Positions 24,480-38,495 of a DNA stretch of 64,000 nucleotides are shown here, one piece after another. The notes under the pieces are model-generated. The model had not been told where the DNA came from, did not search any database, and saw nothing but the letters and a program-made list of their open reading frames with translations. Each line of letters begins with the position of its first letter. The stretch's first letter is position 1. This stretch comes from Rhipicephalus microplus (Eukaryota; Arthropoda; Arachnida; Ixodida; Ixodidae). The position numbers and the translations under genes were made by a program. Location: NCBI RefSeq assembly GCF_043290135.1, contig NC_134707.1, positions 78,820,987-78,884,986 of the forward strand, read 5' to 3'.

Positions 24480-24715
24480 CAAAATGATGGAACTAGGTAG
24501 TGTTGGTTACTCCTTCTTTTTTCTTGAAAACCTTTTAAAGTTACTACCCATAGGTGGTAACGGCTACGGTAGTAGCAGTTACTACATGCTGGTAGTAACA
24601 GCAAAGATAGTAACTGTTGCCAACCTCGCCATTACTAACTGCGCTTACTACCGGCGTTGTAACATATGTGACAAATCATTACTACCCCAAAGTTAGCAGG
24701 TACTACCACCTTTAT
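24480..24715. repeat. GTTACTACC-rich cluster, right
   Basis: The same motif as 23370-23630 in mixed orientation (GGTAGTAACAG, AGTTACTACATG, CTTACTACCGG, CATTACTACCCC). Confidence 0.5.
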
Positions 24716-25903
24716 TTTTATTCTAAGAGTGTGGACGAGTTCATTGATAATAATATCTGCACATTCATCATCCCTTCAATATTCTGCTGCGTTCGGTTGC
24801 ACTTGCCCACTTGCAGTTTACGCCACACACGGTGCATCCGTAATCTGTGCGGAAGTTTTCCAACTTTCCAGGTTCAAAATGTGGTTAGAGGGACCACGTG
24901 ATGTAAATTAAAAAAAAAGCTCGGGTTTTAGAAGTATTCACGTTCGCAGACATGTAAATATTCCTGTTCACAGACATAGTTCCAGCGATGTAAACTGAAT
25001 GTGTTTTAAAAAACTGGTTTTTGGCCAAAAAAGTCGAATGCAGAAGCATGAAATATCTAAAGACACTTGATGATTCGTAATTAGAAAATGAATGTAATAT
25101 ATTCACCGTTAAAAATGTATTCGTATTTTGGCAGTAGGACCTAATAAAGATTGCGAGAAGCAAAAGTATTCTGAAGACTTCCATTGCGCTTTGAATGCGC
25201 CGCTTTCAATAAGCCAGGAATCTGCGGACAAAAGAGGCACGCCACTGTATCGGAATAACCTGTCTCTTTTATAGTCGACAGAAATTCCCACTCACAATAC
25301 TGACCTCTCAAAGCTTGAGCCTGAAAGGTTACACATGCAAGGTTTTTAACTGTCTCGGCTATTGGCACAAAAGTTCAATGACTGAGCAGCAGTGATTGAA
25401 ATTCTTTTTAAGCAAGTTTACAGCGTGCATAGGACGCTGGAGTGCTTTGTAATCCACATTAAACGAACAATCAGTGCACAAGGCAAGAGTGGAATAGGGT
25501 TCTTATCACGTGTAATTAACATGCCTAAAGTTTCTAGAAATCCAAAGTATGCTTGCTCTCTGATCGAGATGTTTCAAACAAGAGGAGCGAAAAATAAGAT
25601 AATTTTGGTATGTCAATGCCTGTGTATACAGTACCCTACAGTAACCTTAACGATCACAAACGTTCAATCACCTCTTCAAAAGCATGCACCGCACAGAAAT
25701 CACGGTTCCGTGGAATCGTTTGGTGTAAAGGAATTGTGTCTAAATCAACCTGTGTGTCATTTACACGGGTGATAACGCCACCTAAACCATGATTTCATGA
25801 CAAATTCCCTTTTATTAAAGCAGGCAGTTTACCCATAATTAGGCAGCACACAAATTAGGAAAACAAGACAACCACTTGTCTAGCAACTTAAAATTCAATT
25901 TTG
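24716..25903. other. No recognisable gene
   Basis: Short open frames only (up to 126 codons at 25392-25772), with no domain or splice support. Confidence 0.5.
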
Positions 25904-28640
<2,737 letters not shown>

Positions 28641-29400
28641 GCACCCAGGCAGTCTGTGATCGTTACGATTCCTAAAAGACGAAAACGCTTCTCTCTAATC
28701 AGTTCTCTGCCCCTCGCCTATGATTAAAACGATAATATTACCCCCTAACAAAGCTTTTAGCGTATGCATCTGACAATAGAGAAATGGTTTGCCGCTTCAA
28801 GCACAGCCGGAACGCACAGATAAGTGGTCACGAATGTCGTACAGTCCCCCACCCCCTTTTTTTCTTTTTTTCTTCTTATATTGACTGACAGGAGCCAATA
28901 CTTAAAATGAATATTGATGGTGGCTCCACAATTACCGGCTTTTTCATATCTTCCAACTCCACCAACATGCACTTGAAGCACTGAAGCTCTTCCCACCGAT
29001 TTGTCGTGAACTCCGAAGGAGGGCAAGCCGCCAGCGAATTGCACCGGAAGGTAGAATACAAAAACAGTCATCAAATTGTCCACTTGAGGAAAGGGCGGGT
29101 GCGTGGAAGGTATTGTTGACAAAGATATCTGCGCTCGTTTACGCTCGCCTTACTAAGTTGAGATCCTGTCCCTTCCTAATCCCGCCGTGTCTCTCTTTCT
29201 TATTTCTAACGTTTCTTCCTCCCCATTTTTTTTTTGTTGTTAATATTTTTTCTGTCTTCTTTCCTGCTGTTTCAAGAAGCTATAAGACGCGAGAAAGTGT
29301 AAATATTATTATGCCCTGAAAAAGATGAGGCTCCCGTCGAAACGTCGGCTGAATAAACAGTTATGTGGAAGCGAAACTATTTTTATACTTCTACATATAT
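28641..29400 (+). mobile_element. Probable Penelope-like 3' region
   Basis: Follows the nuclease relic without a break. It contains CCTGAAAAAGATGAGGCTCC and GTCGAAACGTCGGCTG, a motif typical of the non-coding ends of arthropod Penelope-like elements. It is interrupted at 29400 by the gypsy LTR. No other gene is seen. Confidence 0.5.
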
Positions 29401-29786
29401 TGTCACGGGGTCGTGACGTGGTTAAAAGCAGGAGACTGGATGTACGGATAATAAACTGTTTATTTGGGCCTAACTTGTGGCCACGTAAAAGGAAAGTCAG
29501 ATTACAGCAAGGCACTGGCACTAATAACGGCTAGCAGAGCGTCGGCCACCGATCAACTGACAAGGGGCGAAGCGCGTCGGCATTTATACACTTGCCATGG
29601 AATGTTCTAGCGTTGTCGCTAGCGGCGCCGAAAGTTCCAGAATAATCTCTAATGTTCACGAAGTAGGCGAAATCTTTACAAAATGATCTACTACAGCCTC
29701 GAAGCTTTTCGAACATCCTAAACGCGGTTTGCGCTTAACGTAGTGTAACGAGGGTGATAACAAAACTTGAGAAAAAGAACGTGGCA
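29401..29786 (-). repeat. Element B 3' LTR
   Basis: 386 bp, TGTCACGGGG...ACGTGGCA on the plus strand. A purine tract (AGAGGGGGGCAA on the minus strand, 29787-29798) adjoins it and is the expected plus-strand primer of reverse transcription. Confidence 0.85.
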
Positions 29787-29939
29787 TTGCCCCCCTCTGA
29801 AAAAGACACCGTCCCGATGCTTTAACAGAAGATGAAAATGCAATATTAATGTGCGAAAGTACAAATAATAAAGTACGATACAGCAATATTCGCAACAAAA
29901 TACACTCTTTCAGTCCGCTAACGTTCATGAAACTGCTTG

Positions 29940-30742
29940 AGGCGCGCGACGTGGACGACTTCCGGTCGCTATCGGCACCGTTGAGAGTTCGTAATGCCGT
30001 AGGGGACAACCTCGTAGTCGAGTGGGCTGAGACGTTGTACCACCCCGTATGGTCCGAAGTACGGTCACAGAAGTTTTTCACTGAGTCCACGCTGGCGCAT
30101 CGGCGTCCATACCCAATTACGTTTACCGGGCTGGTATTCCACTAAGCGTCGCCGAAGATTGTAACGGTGGCGGTCCGTCATCTGCTGATTCGTGATGTGC
30201 AGGCGGGCGAGTTGACGAGCTTCTTCAGCGCGCTGAAGATAGAGGGTGACTGTAGTAACGTGTGGCGGACGCGCCGCACTATTCTACAGTGACATCGAGG
30301 TTTTCTTCGTCAGCGACGTTGAGCAGCATTGCATCGAGCGTCTTTGCCGGGTTCCTTCCGTAGACCAACTTGTACGTTTTTACATCTGCGTCGTCTCCTG
30401 TGCGGCCGTGTTGTATGCGAAGGTCATGTACGGAAGGATGGCGTCCCATGTCTTTTGTTCTACGACGATGTACATGGCCGGCATGTCTGCGATTATTTTC
30501 TTTAGCCGCTAGGTGAGACCATTTGTGTGTGGGTGGTAGGCGGTGGTGTGGTGGCGGCTTGTCTGGCTATGTCTGAAGATCGCTCGAGTCAATTCAGCAG
30601 TAAAGGCCGTACCTCTATCGGTGATGACAACCTCTGGGGTGCCTTGGCGAAGGGCGATGTCCTCAACGAAGAACTTGGCTACCTCTTCGGCGCTACCTTT
30701 GGGTTGGGCCTTTGTTGTGGCGTAGCGGGTGAGGTAATCAGT
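29940..30742 (-). pseudogene. Element B integrase, core and C-terminal part
   Basis: Minus-strand frames give DYLTRYATT, VITDRGTAF and TTAYHPHTNGLT, which carry integrase-core blocks including the second Asp. The frame then degrades through a C-terminal region that ends in an (R)PEVVHV-like segment before the 3' LTR. Multiple stops and frameshifts. The core starts exactly at the insertion of element A; the upstream half is at 36265-36531. Confidence 0.75.
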
Positions 30743-32044
30743 TGTCACAGAACGAGCGCTCAAAAGGGGCGCGCCGCCAAATTCTCGCGACGAAACGCCC
30801 GAGTGACGCCGCGAGGTCAAAATAAAAAGAAAAAAAAGAAAAACAAGCTCCCCGGGAGCGCGACTCTCTCCTCTCAGAAGCGTGGCTTCGCCGACGAACC
30901 TCCTCACCCCACATCGGCGGCTGAGCAAGCACTCGAAATTTCTAGAAGGAAATAGGCGTGGTGGGGCCGGGTTGAGGCACCCGTCGGGGACGGCCCTCGT
31001 ATCGCCTCGACCTTTCCCCTAGCCTTCGCTGCGCATCGCGCCGACGAAATGATGAAAACTTTCTGAAATCTCGCGCGGAGGGTATTTAATCGAGCAGCCG
31101 AGACGAAAGATCAGGAGAAGACGGAAGTTAGCGCCAGAGCGCGTAGGGTATCCCGCCGTGTGGTCGGCGAAGGTTTTGTCCGTAGGGACAAAGCAGGAGA
31201 AGACGTGAGGTTTCCTGGAAGAGAAACTTCGGAGGAGAAGACGGAAGTTAGCGCCAGAGCGCGTAGGGATTCCGCCGTGTAGTCGGCGAAGGTTTTGTCC
31301 GTGGAGACAAATCAGGAGAAGAAGATGATTTTCACCTGAGGGGTGACGACTCGAGCTACAGGCAAGAGTGTGTGTTTACCGCTATAGAGCGAAGACGCGT
31401 GGCAACGGCTGCGTGTGTGAAGCCGACGCGTTTCCGGCGAAGAAGTTTGAAGCTTGGAGAGTGGCCTATTGAAGACGTGAGGTTTCCTGGAAGAGAAACT
31501 TCGGCGAGGTTTCCTGGAAGAGAAACTTCGAGGGCAGCGGAACGACAACAATGCTGGACTTTGAGTGAGTGATTCTCGGAAGAGTATCATCCAGACTTTT
31601 GTTCCAAGAACTTTGGACTGAATAGGTTTTCTATCTCTTTAGTCTTTAAGTGTCTTAGTTGTTTAATGCATGCGATTGCATTGTAGTGTGTATTGTTGTC
31701 TGTGTCCGTTTCGAGTGTGGCTGATTGTACTGTGTAGTACGTTGTTTGGTGGGTGACATATTGTATTCAACTATTGTGGAGTGTGCATACTTGTGTATTG
31801 TTTTTGATCTGCCATTATGAGAATATAAATTTTGTTTGTTTATCAACTCTCGGCTCTGACTTGTTCTTTGGGCCACAGCCGGCATCCGCTGGCGCGCCAA
31901 AAAGGACCACTTCTAAATTGTCCACGCTTGCGTGGGGCGGTTCGGGGGGCTGATACTTCGGCCCTTGGAATTAGCCGGGGGCTGATACTTCTGCCCTTGG
32001 AATTAGCCCGGCGATCGCCTCCCTAATTAACGGGACTTGTGACA
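30743..32044 (+). repeat. Element A 5' LTR
   Basis: 1302 bp. A TATTTAA box at 31083-31089 is the likely promoter. Downstream are two copies of a unit of about 80 bp (from GACGGAAGTTAGCGCC) and a doubled TTTCCTGGAAGAGAAACTTC. The other LTR has three of the 80-bp units. Confidence 0.9.
31083..31089 (+). promoter_or_regulatory. TATA-like box of element A LTR
   Basis: TATTTAA in GGGTATTTAATCGAGCAG, present at the same place in the other LTR (35223-35229). Its position in the first third of the LTR fits a U3 promoter. Confidence 0.45.
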
Positions 32045-32051
32045 ATTAACC

Positions 32052-32071
32052 TGGCGTCCGCGACGGGGACC
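32052..32071 (+). other. Primer binding site of element A
   Basis: TGGCGTCCGCGACGGGGACC starts seven bases after the LTR. It begins with the TGG that pairs with the CCA end of a tRNA. I cannot name the tRNA without a search. Confidence 0.6.
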
Positions 32072-32244
32072 TTTTGGTGCAGTGTGTCCAAAGTAGTGAG
32101 AAAGAGCCTCGAGTGTTGATAGTGCTATCGGAACGATTTTGTGTGTTGTTCAGTGTTCTCGTTAACGAGTGCAGTGGAGTGTTCCGATTGACTGATTTAG
32201 GCAGATACTTTTTGCACGCGGAGAGACTTCATTTGCGAGACACA

Positions 32245-34488
32245 ATGGATCTCGAAAAGTTAGTCACTCTTGGTGAGAAGATGGCTCTTTCTGGCGCCGA
32301 ACTACTGAAATGGGTAAGCCAGAAGGAGAAAGAGGCGGTGGAGAGAGAAAGGTTGGCAGCTGAGAGAGCCAAAGAAGAAAAAGCAGCTGAGTTGGAACGA
32401 GAGAGGTTGGCAGCTGAAAGGGCCAAGGAATAAAAAGCAGCTGAGTTGGAACGAGAGAGGTTGGCAGCTGAAAGGGCCAAGGAAGAAAAAGCAGCTGAGC
32501 TGGAACGATAGAGGTTGGCAGCTGAGAGAGCCAAAGATGAAAAAGCAGCTGAGTTGGAGAGAGAAAGGCTGGCCGCTGAAAGGGCGAGAGAAGAAAGAGA
32601 AGCAAAGGAGCGACAGCTGAAAGAAGAAAGAGAAGCAAAAGAGCGACAGCTGAAGGAAGAAAGAGAGCAGAAGTTGAAGTTAGAGCTGGAGAGAGAAATG
32701 TTGGCAGCCGAAAGGGCAAGAGAAGAAAGAGAAGCGGAGATGGCTGAAAGGGAACGGCAGCGGCAGCACGAGATGGAACTCGAGCGGCTCCGTTTGCAAC
32801 AGCGAAGCGAAACTCCCGTCCAAACTAAAGTTGAAAGCAGCGAACGGGAAGATCATGGCTTCCGCTTGAACCCAAGCAAGCTGCTCGTAGCGTTTGATGA
32901 AAGGAAGGACGACCTTGACGTGTACCTTCACAGATTTGAGACGATTGCAAGGAGCCAGAATTGGCCGGAATATCAATGGGCAACTGCTTTGAGTACTTGC
33001 TTGAGTGGTGAAGCGCTCAGTGTGTACGGTAGGCTGACGCCGACCGATGCAGCCGACTATGCAAAGGTGAAAGCTGCTTTGCTGAAGCGATTTAGATCTA
33101 CTGTGGAAGGATTCCGGGACAGATTTCGGACAGGAAAGCCAGCGGATGGTGATACGGCTACGCAGTACGCCGCCCGACTTAGCCGTTATTTCGACAGATG
33201 GATTGAACTTTCAGGGACAGCGCAAGAGTACGATGAGCTTAGAGAGCTTCTAATTAGAGAACAATTTCTTACTAGTTGCCACCCAAGCCTGTCGCTGTAC
33301 TTGAAAGAGAGGAAGGCTGAGTCACTTGAAGGAATGCTTGAATTGGCTGATCAATTCTTGGAAGCGCAAGTTGGAACTAATTTGGCCAAGGTCAAGAAGG
33401 AGTGTCCCGAAGATTCGAAAAATTCGGCACCCGAACTAAAGAAGCGTGCACCGGAGAGTGTCCCGCGATGTTTTCTGTGTAACCGAGTGGGTCATCGCGC
33501 GAGCAACTGTCGTACTAACTTTACGAGCCCTACAGTAGTAAAATGTTTCAAGTGTGGTCAGACTGGGCACAAAGCAGACGCTTGTCGGAACGGAGTGAGT
33601 CAAACTCACCAGGTATCCTGTGTGCAAGCGGCACCGAAATCTGATAATAATGCCGTCACCGATGGATTCGTAGAATGAAAAAATGGGGAGAAAATTCCTA
33701 TTGTGGGTGCTGTAATGTCAAAACAGCCAACCGGTGTTACGAAGGAAATGCCAACGCTGCCTGGAAAGGTTGCGGGCAAGAAGATTACAGTTCTAAGAGA
33801 CACCGGTAGCTCCACGGTTATCGTGCGGAGAAATTTGGTACGGGAAAATGAGTTGACAGGCAGAACGAAACCGGTTTGCCTAATTGACCGTACGGTTCCG
33901 ATGCTTCCCGAAGCAGAGATTGAGGTTGAAACCCCGTACTTCAGTGGGAAGGTTACTGCTTTATGCATGACGACCCCCCTTTACGACCTTGTCATCGGAA
34001 ACATCGATGGGGCGCGAGGACCGAATGATCCGGAATGTTTGGGAGAAGACCCTAAGATAGAGCCCTCGCCAACCCAGCGACCGCGAGATACAGTGGAGGA
34101 GCATCCCGTGACGGATCTCACTAGAGCCCAAGGTGAAGCCGCGGCGCAAGAGACAGCGAATGAGAAGATGATCGTGTTGAATGAGTTCACGGGCCGAGCA
34201 ACTGGACTTACTTCGGCTCGACCTCAACTGACCGACAATGTAAAGATGACGGAGTCGGCCAACCAGGCCCAATGTCGTGACGTGAACAAGCGGGTGAATA
34301 ACCAGGCAGGATCGGTTGAACGTCATGACCCGTTAGCAGTGTCGGAAGTGACAACGATGGCTGAGACGCTGCCTCAGATACCGTCGTTGGAAGGGGCTCG
34401 CCGGAACAAAACGAGCAAAAACAATAAGAAGAGATCGAAAGAGCACCGCAAGAAAGGGCGCAAGCGCCGCTCGAAATACACAGGATAG
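32245..34488 (+). pseudogene. Element A gag-protease, one frame with three stops
   Basis: From ATG 32245 a single frame runs to 34488, broken by TAA (32431), TAG (32509) and TGA (33676). The N-terminus is a coiled coil built of five 54-bp (18-residue) repeats of the type RLAAERAKEEKAAELE; the first two stops are single-base changes of Glu codons within it. The capsid part (FDERKDDLDVYLHRFE, EALSVYG, then YFDRW, REQFL and ERKAESLEGMLELAD) resembles the gypsy capsid region from which vertebrate SCAN domains arose. Two CCHC knuckles follow, CFLCNRVGHRASNC and CFKCGQTGHKADAC. After the TGA the same frame continues into a protease with RDTGSSTVIV. The tail is rich in Lys and Arg. The TGA could be a genuine gag terminator used by readthrough, or a mutation. 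Gag would form the particle; protease would cleave it. Confidence 0.85.
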
Positions 34489-34884
34489 GTGCTGAGGTGG
34501 AATCGGAATGCGTTTGGCAGGGCTGAGTGACATATGTTGTGTTACTGCTCTTGTTATCCTGTGTCACAAGTGTATGTCGAGCGAGTCAAAGTGTTCTGTG
34601 CGATGATGTGATGTATAGTGTTGTATAATTGTTGTAAAGACAGGACTTTGTACGTTGTATTGTTTGGAATGTGTGATGAAGTGTGTTAGTCATGTACCTG
34701 TGGTTATATTTCATGTGTTGTAAAATTGAATTACAATATACAATTGTATCGAGTGATCTATTGAGAATATGACGTGTCATGAGCGATGGACTATGTTACA
34801 GTCTTTCAGAGTGTGTGGTGACTGTTCGCGCTCGTTTGTGCGGTTTTGAATATTATGAGATAATATTCTTAAAGTGGGAGGCAG
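34489..34884 (+). other. Element A 3' non-coding part and polypurine tract
   Basis: About 380 bases of AT/GT-rich sequence without an open frame, ending in AAAGTGGGAGGCAG (34871-34884) directly before the 3' LTR. This is the expected polypurine tract. In a full element the polymerase and integrase genes would lie between protease and this point. Confidence 0.6.
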
Positions 34885-36264
34885 TGTCACAGAACGAGCG
34901 CTCAAAAAGGGCGCGCCGCCGAATTCTCGCGACGAAACGCCGGAGTGACGCCGCGAGGTCAAAAGAAAAAGAAAAAAAAGAAAACAAGCTCCCCGGAAGC
35001 GCGACTCTCTCCTCTCGGAAGCGTGGCTTCGCAGACGAGCCTTCTCACCCCACATCGGCGGCCGAGCAAGCACTCGAAATTTCTAGAAGGAAATAGGCGT
35101 GGTGGTGCTGGGTTGAGTCACCCGTCGGGGACGGCCCTCGTATCGCCTCGACCTTTCCCCAGCCTTCGCTGCGCATCGCGCCGACGAAATGATGAGAACT
35201 TTCTGGAATCTCGCGCGGAGAGTATTTAATCCAGCAGCTGAGACGAAAGATCAGGAGAAGACGGAAGTTAGCACCAGAGCGCGTAGGGTATCCCGCCATG
35301 TAGTCGGCGAAGGTTTTGTCCGTAGGGACAAAGCAGGAGAATACGTGAGGTTTCCTGGAAGAGAAGCTTCGGAGGAGAAGACGGAAGTTAGCGCCAGAGC
35401 GCGTAGGGTATCCCGCCGTGTAGTCGGCGAAGGTTTTGTCCGTAGGGACAAAGCAGGAGAAGACGGAAGTTCGCGCCGGAGCGCGTAGGAATTCCGCCGT
35501 GGAGTCGGCGAAGGTTTTGTCCGTGGAGACAAAGCAGGAGAAGAGGATTTCCACCTGAGGGGTGACGGCTCGAGCTACAGGCAAGAGCGTGTGTTTATCG
35601 CTATCGAGCGAAGACGCGTGACAACAGCTGCGTGTGTGAAGCCGACGTGGTTCCGGCGAAGAAGTTTGAAGCTTGGAGAGTGGCCATGTGAAGACGCGAG
35701 GTTTCCTGGAAGAGAAACTTCGGCGAGGTTTCCTGGAAGAGAAACTTCGGGGGCCGCGGAACGACAACGCTGGACCTTGAGTGAGTGATTCTCGGAAGAG
35801 TATCATCTAGACTTTTGTTCCAAGAACTTTGGACTGAATAGGTTTTCTATCTCTTTAGTCTTTAAGTGTCTTGGTTGTTCAATGCATGCGACTGCATTGT
35901 AGTGCGTATTGTTGTCTGTGTCCATTGTTTCGAGTGTGGCTGATTGTACTGTGTAGTACTTTGTTTGGTGTGTGACATATTGTATTCAACTATTGTGGAG
36001 TGTGCATACTGGTGTATTGTTTTTGATCTGCCATTATTGAGAATATAATTATGTTTTGTTTATCAGCTCTCGGCTCTGACTTGTTCATTGGGCCACAGCC
36101 GGCGTCTGCTGGCGTGCCAAAAAGGACCACTTCTAAATTGTCCACGCTTTCGTGGTGCTGTTCGGGGGGCTGATACTTCGGCCCTTGGAATTAGTCGGGG
36201 GCTGATACTTCGGCCCTTGGAATTAGCCCGGCCATCGCCTCCCTAATTAACGGGACTTGTGACA
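34885..36264 (+). repeat. Element A 3' LTR
   Basis: 1380 bp, close to the 5' LTR except for one extra copy of the 80-bp unit (units begin near 35258, 35380 and 35462) and scattered substitutions. Confidence 0.9.
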
Positions 36265-36531
36265 TCAGCAGCTACGATGATTCATTTGTTTCCCGAATTC
36301 AACGTTGGAAACGACCCCAGTAGGTCCATGCCTATTTGTTGGGAAGGTCGGCGAGGTGGTTTGATCGGCTGAAGAAAGCCTGGTGGCCTTGTCGGTGGTG
36401 TCTTCCATCGCTGACAGTCTCGGCATGTCCTCACGTAACGAGTGACGTCGGCTGTAAGGCGCGGCCAGTAGTACTTTTCTTGTATACTCGTGAGCGTGCG
36501 GGAAACACCAAGGTGTCCTGCCGTTGGATCA
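36265..36531 (-). pseudogene. Element B integrase, zinc-binding N-terminal part
   Basis: Minus-strand fragments contain a His-His-Cys-Cys pattern (TAGHLGVSRT, then CRDCQRWK in shifted frames), the integrase zinc domain, ending at the core start where element A inserted. Frameshifted. Confidence 0.6.
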
Positions 36532-37920
36532 TCATGCAGGGCCTAGAAGAGTTCTGGTCGCAGAGCTGAAGGCACCATAAGAAGGTACTTGGCTCGAAGC
36601 CGTGAAAAGTTTTTTTTTTTTTTGGAGAAGACCATTTCGCAGGAAGAATGACGCAAGTGCACGCTTGAATACCTTCGGAACTGCGGCGGTCGTGCCTTCG
36701 AGGTATTCTATTATGTCCTTAAGTTTCGGGTCGGCCCGCTGTTGTTCAGCGAAGTCGTCCGCAGTTATCGTTCCCAAGAAGTAGTCGTCACCTGGGTCAT
36801 CGGGCGGTCGTTGGTCAACAGGCGCACGAGAGAGACAGTCGGCGTCGAAGTGTTCTTTGCCAGACTTGTAAATGACGGTAATGTCATATTTTTGAAGTCT
36901 CAGGCTCCATCGTGTGAGGCGACCTAAATGGTCCTTCAAGGTATACCTAGCCAACACAAAGCGTGATGGTCCCTCACAACTTTGAAGGGCCTGCCGTAAG
37001 GACGGAACTTTGATGTCGCCCAGATGATGACAAGGCACTCCTTTTCTGTTGTGGAATAATTGGCTTCTGCTTTGGATAGCGATCGGCTGGCGTAACTAAT
37101 AACACTTTCAAGTCCGTCAGCCCTCTGCACAGAACGGCGCCGAGACCTACGCTGCTTGCGGCGTCAGTGTGCACCTCTGTTTCGGCGTTTTCATCGAAAT
37201 GCGCGAGTAACGGCGACATCTGTAAGCGTCGTTTTAGTTCCCCCAATGCTTCCTCCTGTGGTGTTTCCCACATAACCTTGACGTCAGTTCTCGTAAGGTT
37301 AGTGAGTAGCTCGGTAATGCGGGCAAAGTTTTTGACAAAGTGCCTGTAATAGGCGCACAGGCCGAGAAATCAACGCACAGGCTGAAAAACAAACGCGTGG
37401 CCTTCTTGTCGGCGGGTGGCGGAAATTCAGCGATGGCGGCTGTCTTCTGCGAATCAAATCTGACTCCAGACTTGCTTATCACGAGGCCCAAGAACAAGGG
37501 CTCCTCGTATGCGAAGTGCCACTTTTCTGACTTCAGGGTGTGTCTGGAAATCTTTATGGCTCGAAGTACAGCATCAAGGCACCGAAGATGCTCGTCGAAG
37601 CTTAAGGAAAACATGACGACGTCGTCGAAGTAAACGAGACAAGTATGCCACTTCAATCCTGCCAGCATTGTGTCCATAACGCGTTGAAATGTCGCAGGTG
37701 CCGAGCAAAGACCAAAGGGCATGACCTTGAACTCAAAAAGGCCGTCTGGTGTTATAAACGCTGTATTTTCTCGGTCTTTCTCATCTACTTCGATCTGCCA
37801 ATAGCCTGTTTGAGGTCCATCGATAAAAAGCAATTGGTGCTGGGGGGTCGATCAAGGGCGTGGTCAATTATGGGGAGAGGGTATGCATCCTTCTTCGTTA
37901 TCTTGTTGAGTCGGCGATAG
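36532..37920 (-). pseudogene. Element B reverse transcriptase and RNase H (broken)
   Basis: The reverse transcriptase frame (37833-37234) has TGYWQIEVDEKD, MPFGLCSAPATFQRVMD and the catalytic VYFDDVV. Upstream, around 37834-37920 in another frame, is the VDYRRLN motif. RNase H follows with [16 protein letters not shown], then a frameshift, and ends DADCLSRAP. The domain order is the normal gypsy order. At least three frameshifts or stops separate the pieces. Confidence 0.8.
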
Positions 37921-38495
37921 TCAACGCAGAAGGGTAGTGCTCCATCCTTTTTTTTTCATTAGCACCGTTGGTGACGCCCATCCACTCTTTGAACGCTGGA
38001 TAATGTCGTCGCGGAGCATTTCGCCGACTTGTTGATTTGTGGTCTCGCGTTCTCGTGTGGAAACTCTGTACGGACTCTGACGAAGTGGCCTGTCATTTTC
38101 TTCTATTACGATTCGATGTTTCGCGACAGAGGCCTGTCGAATCCTCGATGACGACGAAAATCAGTTCCTGTATTTCAGGAGCAGGTACTCGAGCTTCTCT
38201 TGGTTATGCGTCGTAAAGCTCGAATTAACGTCGAAAACTGGTTGAAGGGTTTCAGTCGTCGGAGTAGATTTGGCGGAATCGTTAAGGGTGAAAGCGTTGC
38301 TGGCTTCCAGTATCTCTTCGATGTAGGCAACCGTCGTGCCTTTGCTCGCATGCTTGTACTTATTGCTGAAGTTCGTGAGCATCACTCGCGTTCCCTCCTC
38401 GCAGCTCGGCCATTCCTATAGAGACGCAAATTTCGTGGTTGATGCTCATGTACCGTACGCCCCCGTCAAGCCGTCTACCCAGCACCTCCACCAGA
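37921..38495 (-). pseudogene. Element B protease end and linker beside the 5' LTR
   Basis: Minus-strand text reads SIGMAELREGTRVMLTNFSN and then LRQSPYRVS-type linker before the reverse transcriptase. It starts within about 60 bases of the LTR, so gag and the protease active site are absent. TCTGGTGGAGGTGCTGG next to the LTR may be the primer site. Confidence 0.55.

Larger units (their letters stand above)
30743..36264 (+). mobile_element. Gypsy-type LTR element A, gag-protease only
   Basis: LTRs lie at 30743-32044 and 34885-36264, both TGTCACAG...TTGTGACA, on a 5.5-kb element. Flanks are TCAGT (left) and TCAGC (right), a 5-bp target duplication with one substitution (TCAG if 4 bp). The interior of about 2.84 kb encodes gag and an aspartic protease and then runs to the polypurine tract. 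There is no reverse transcriptase, RNase H or integrase, so it must move in trans, if at all. It interrupts the integrase of element B. Confidence 0.9.

Noticed and set aside
29310..29365. Hammerhead ribozyme at the Penelope 3' end (GATGAG...CGAAAC)
   Set aside because: Penelope elements can carry hammerheads, and GATGAG with GTCGAAACGTC is suggestive. However, the CTGATGA core is altered and no stem III can form between GAAAC and GTC, so it is at most a relic.
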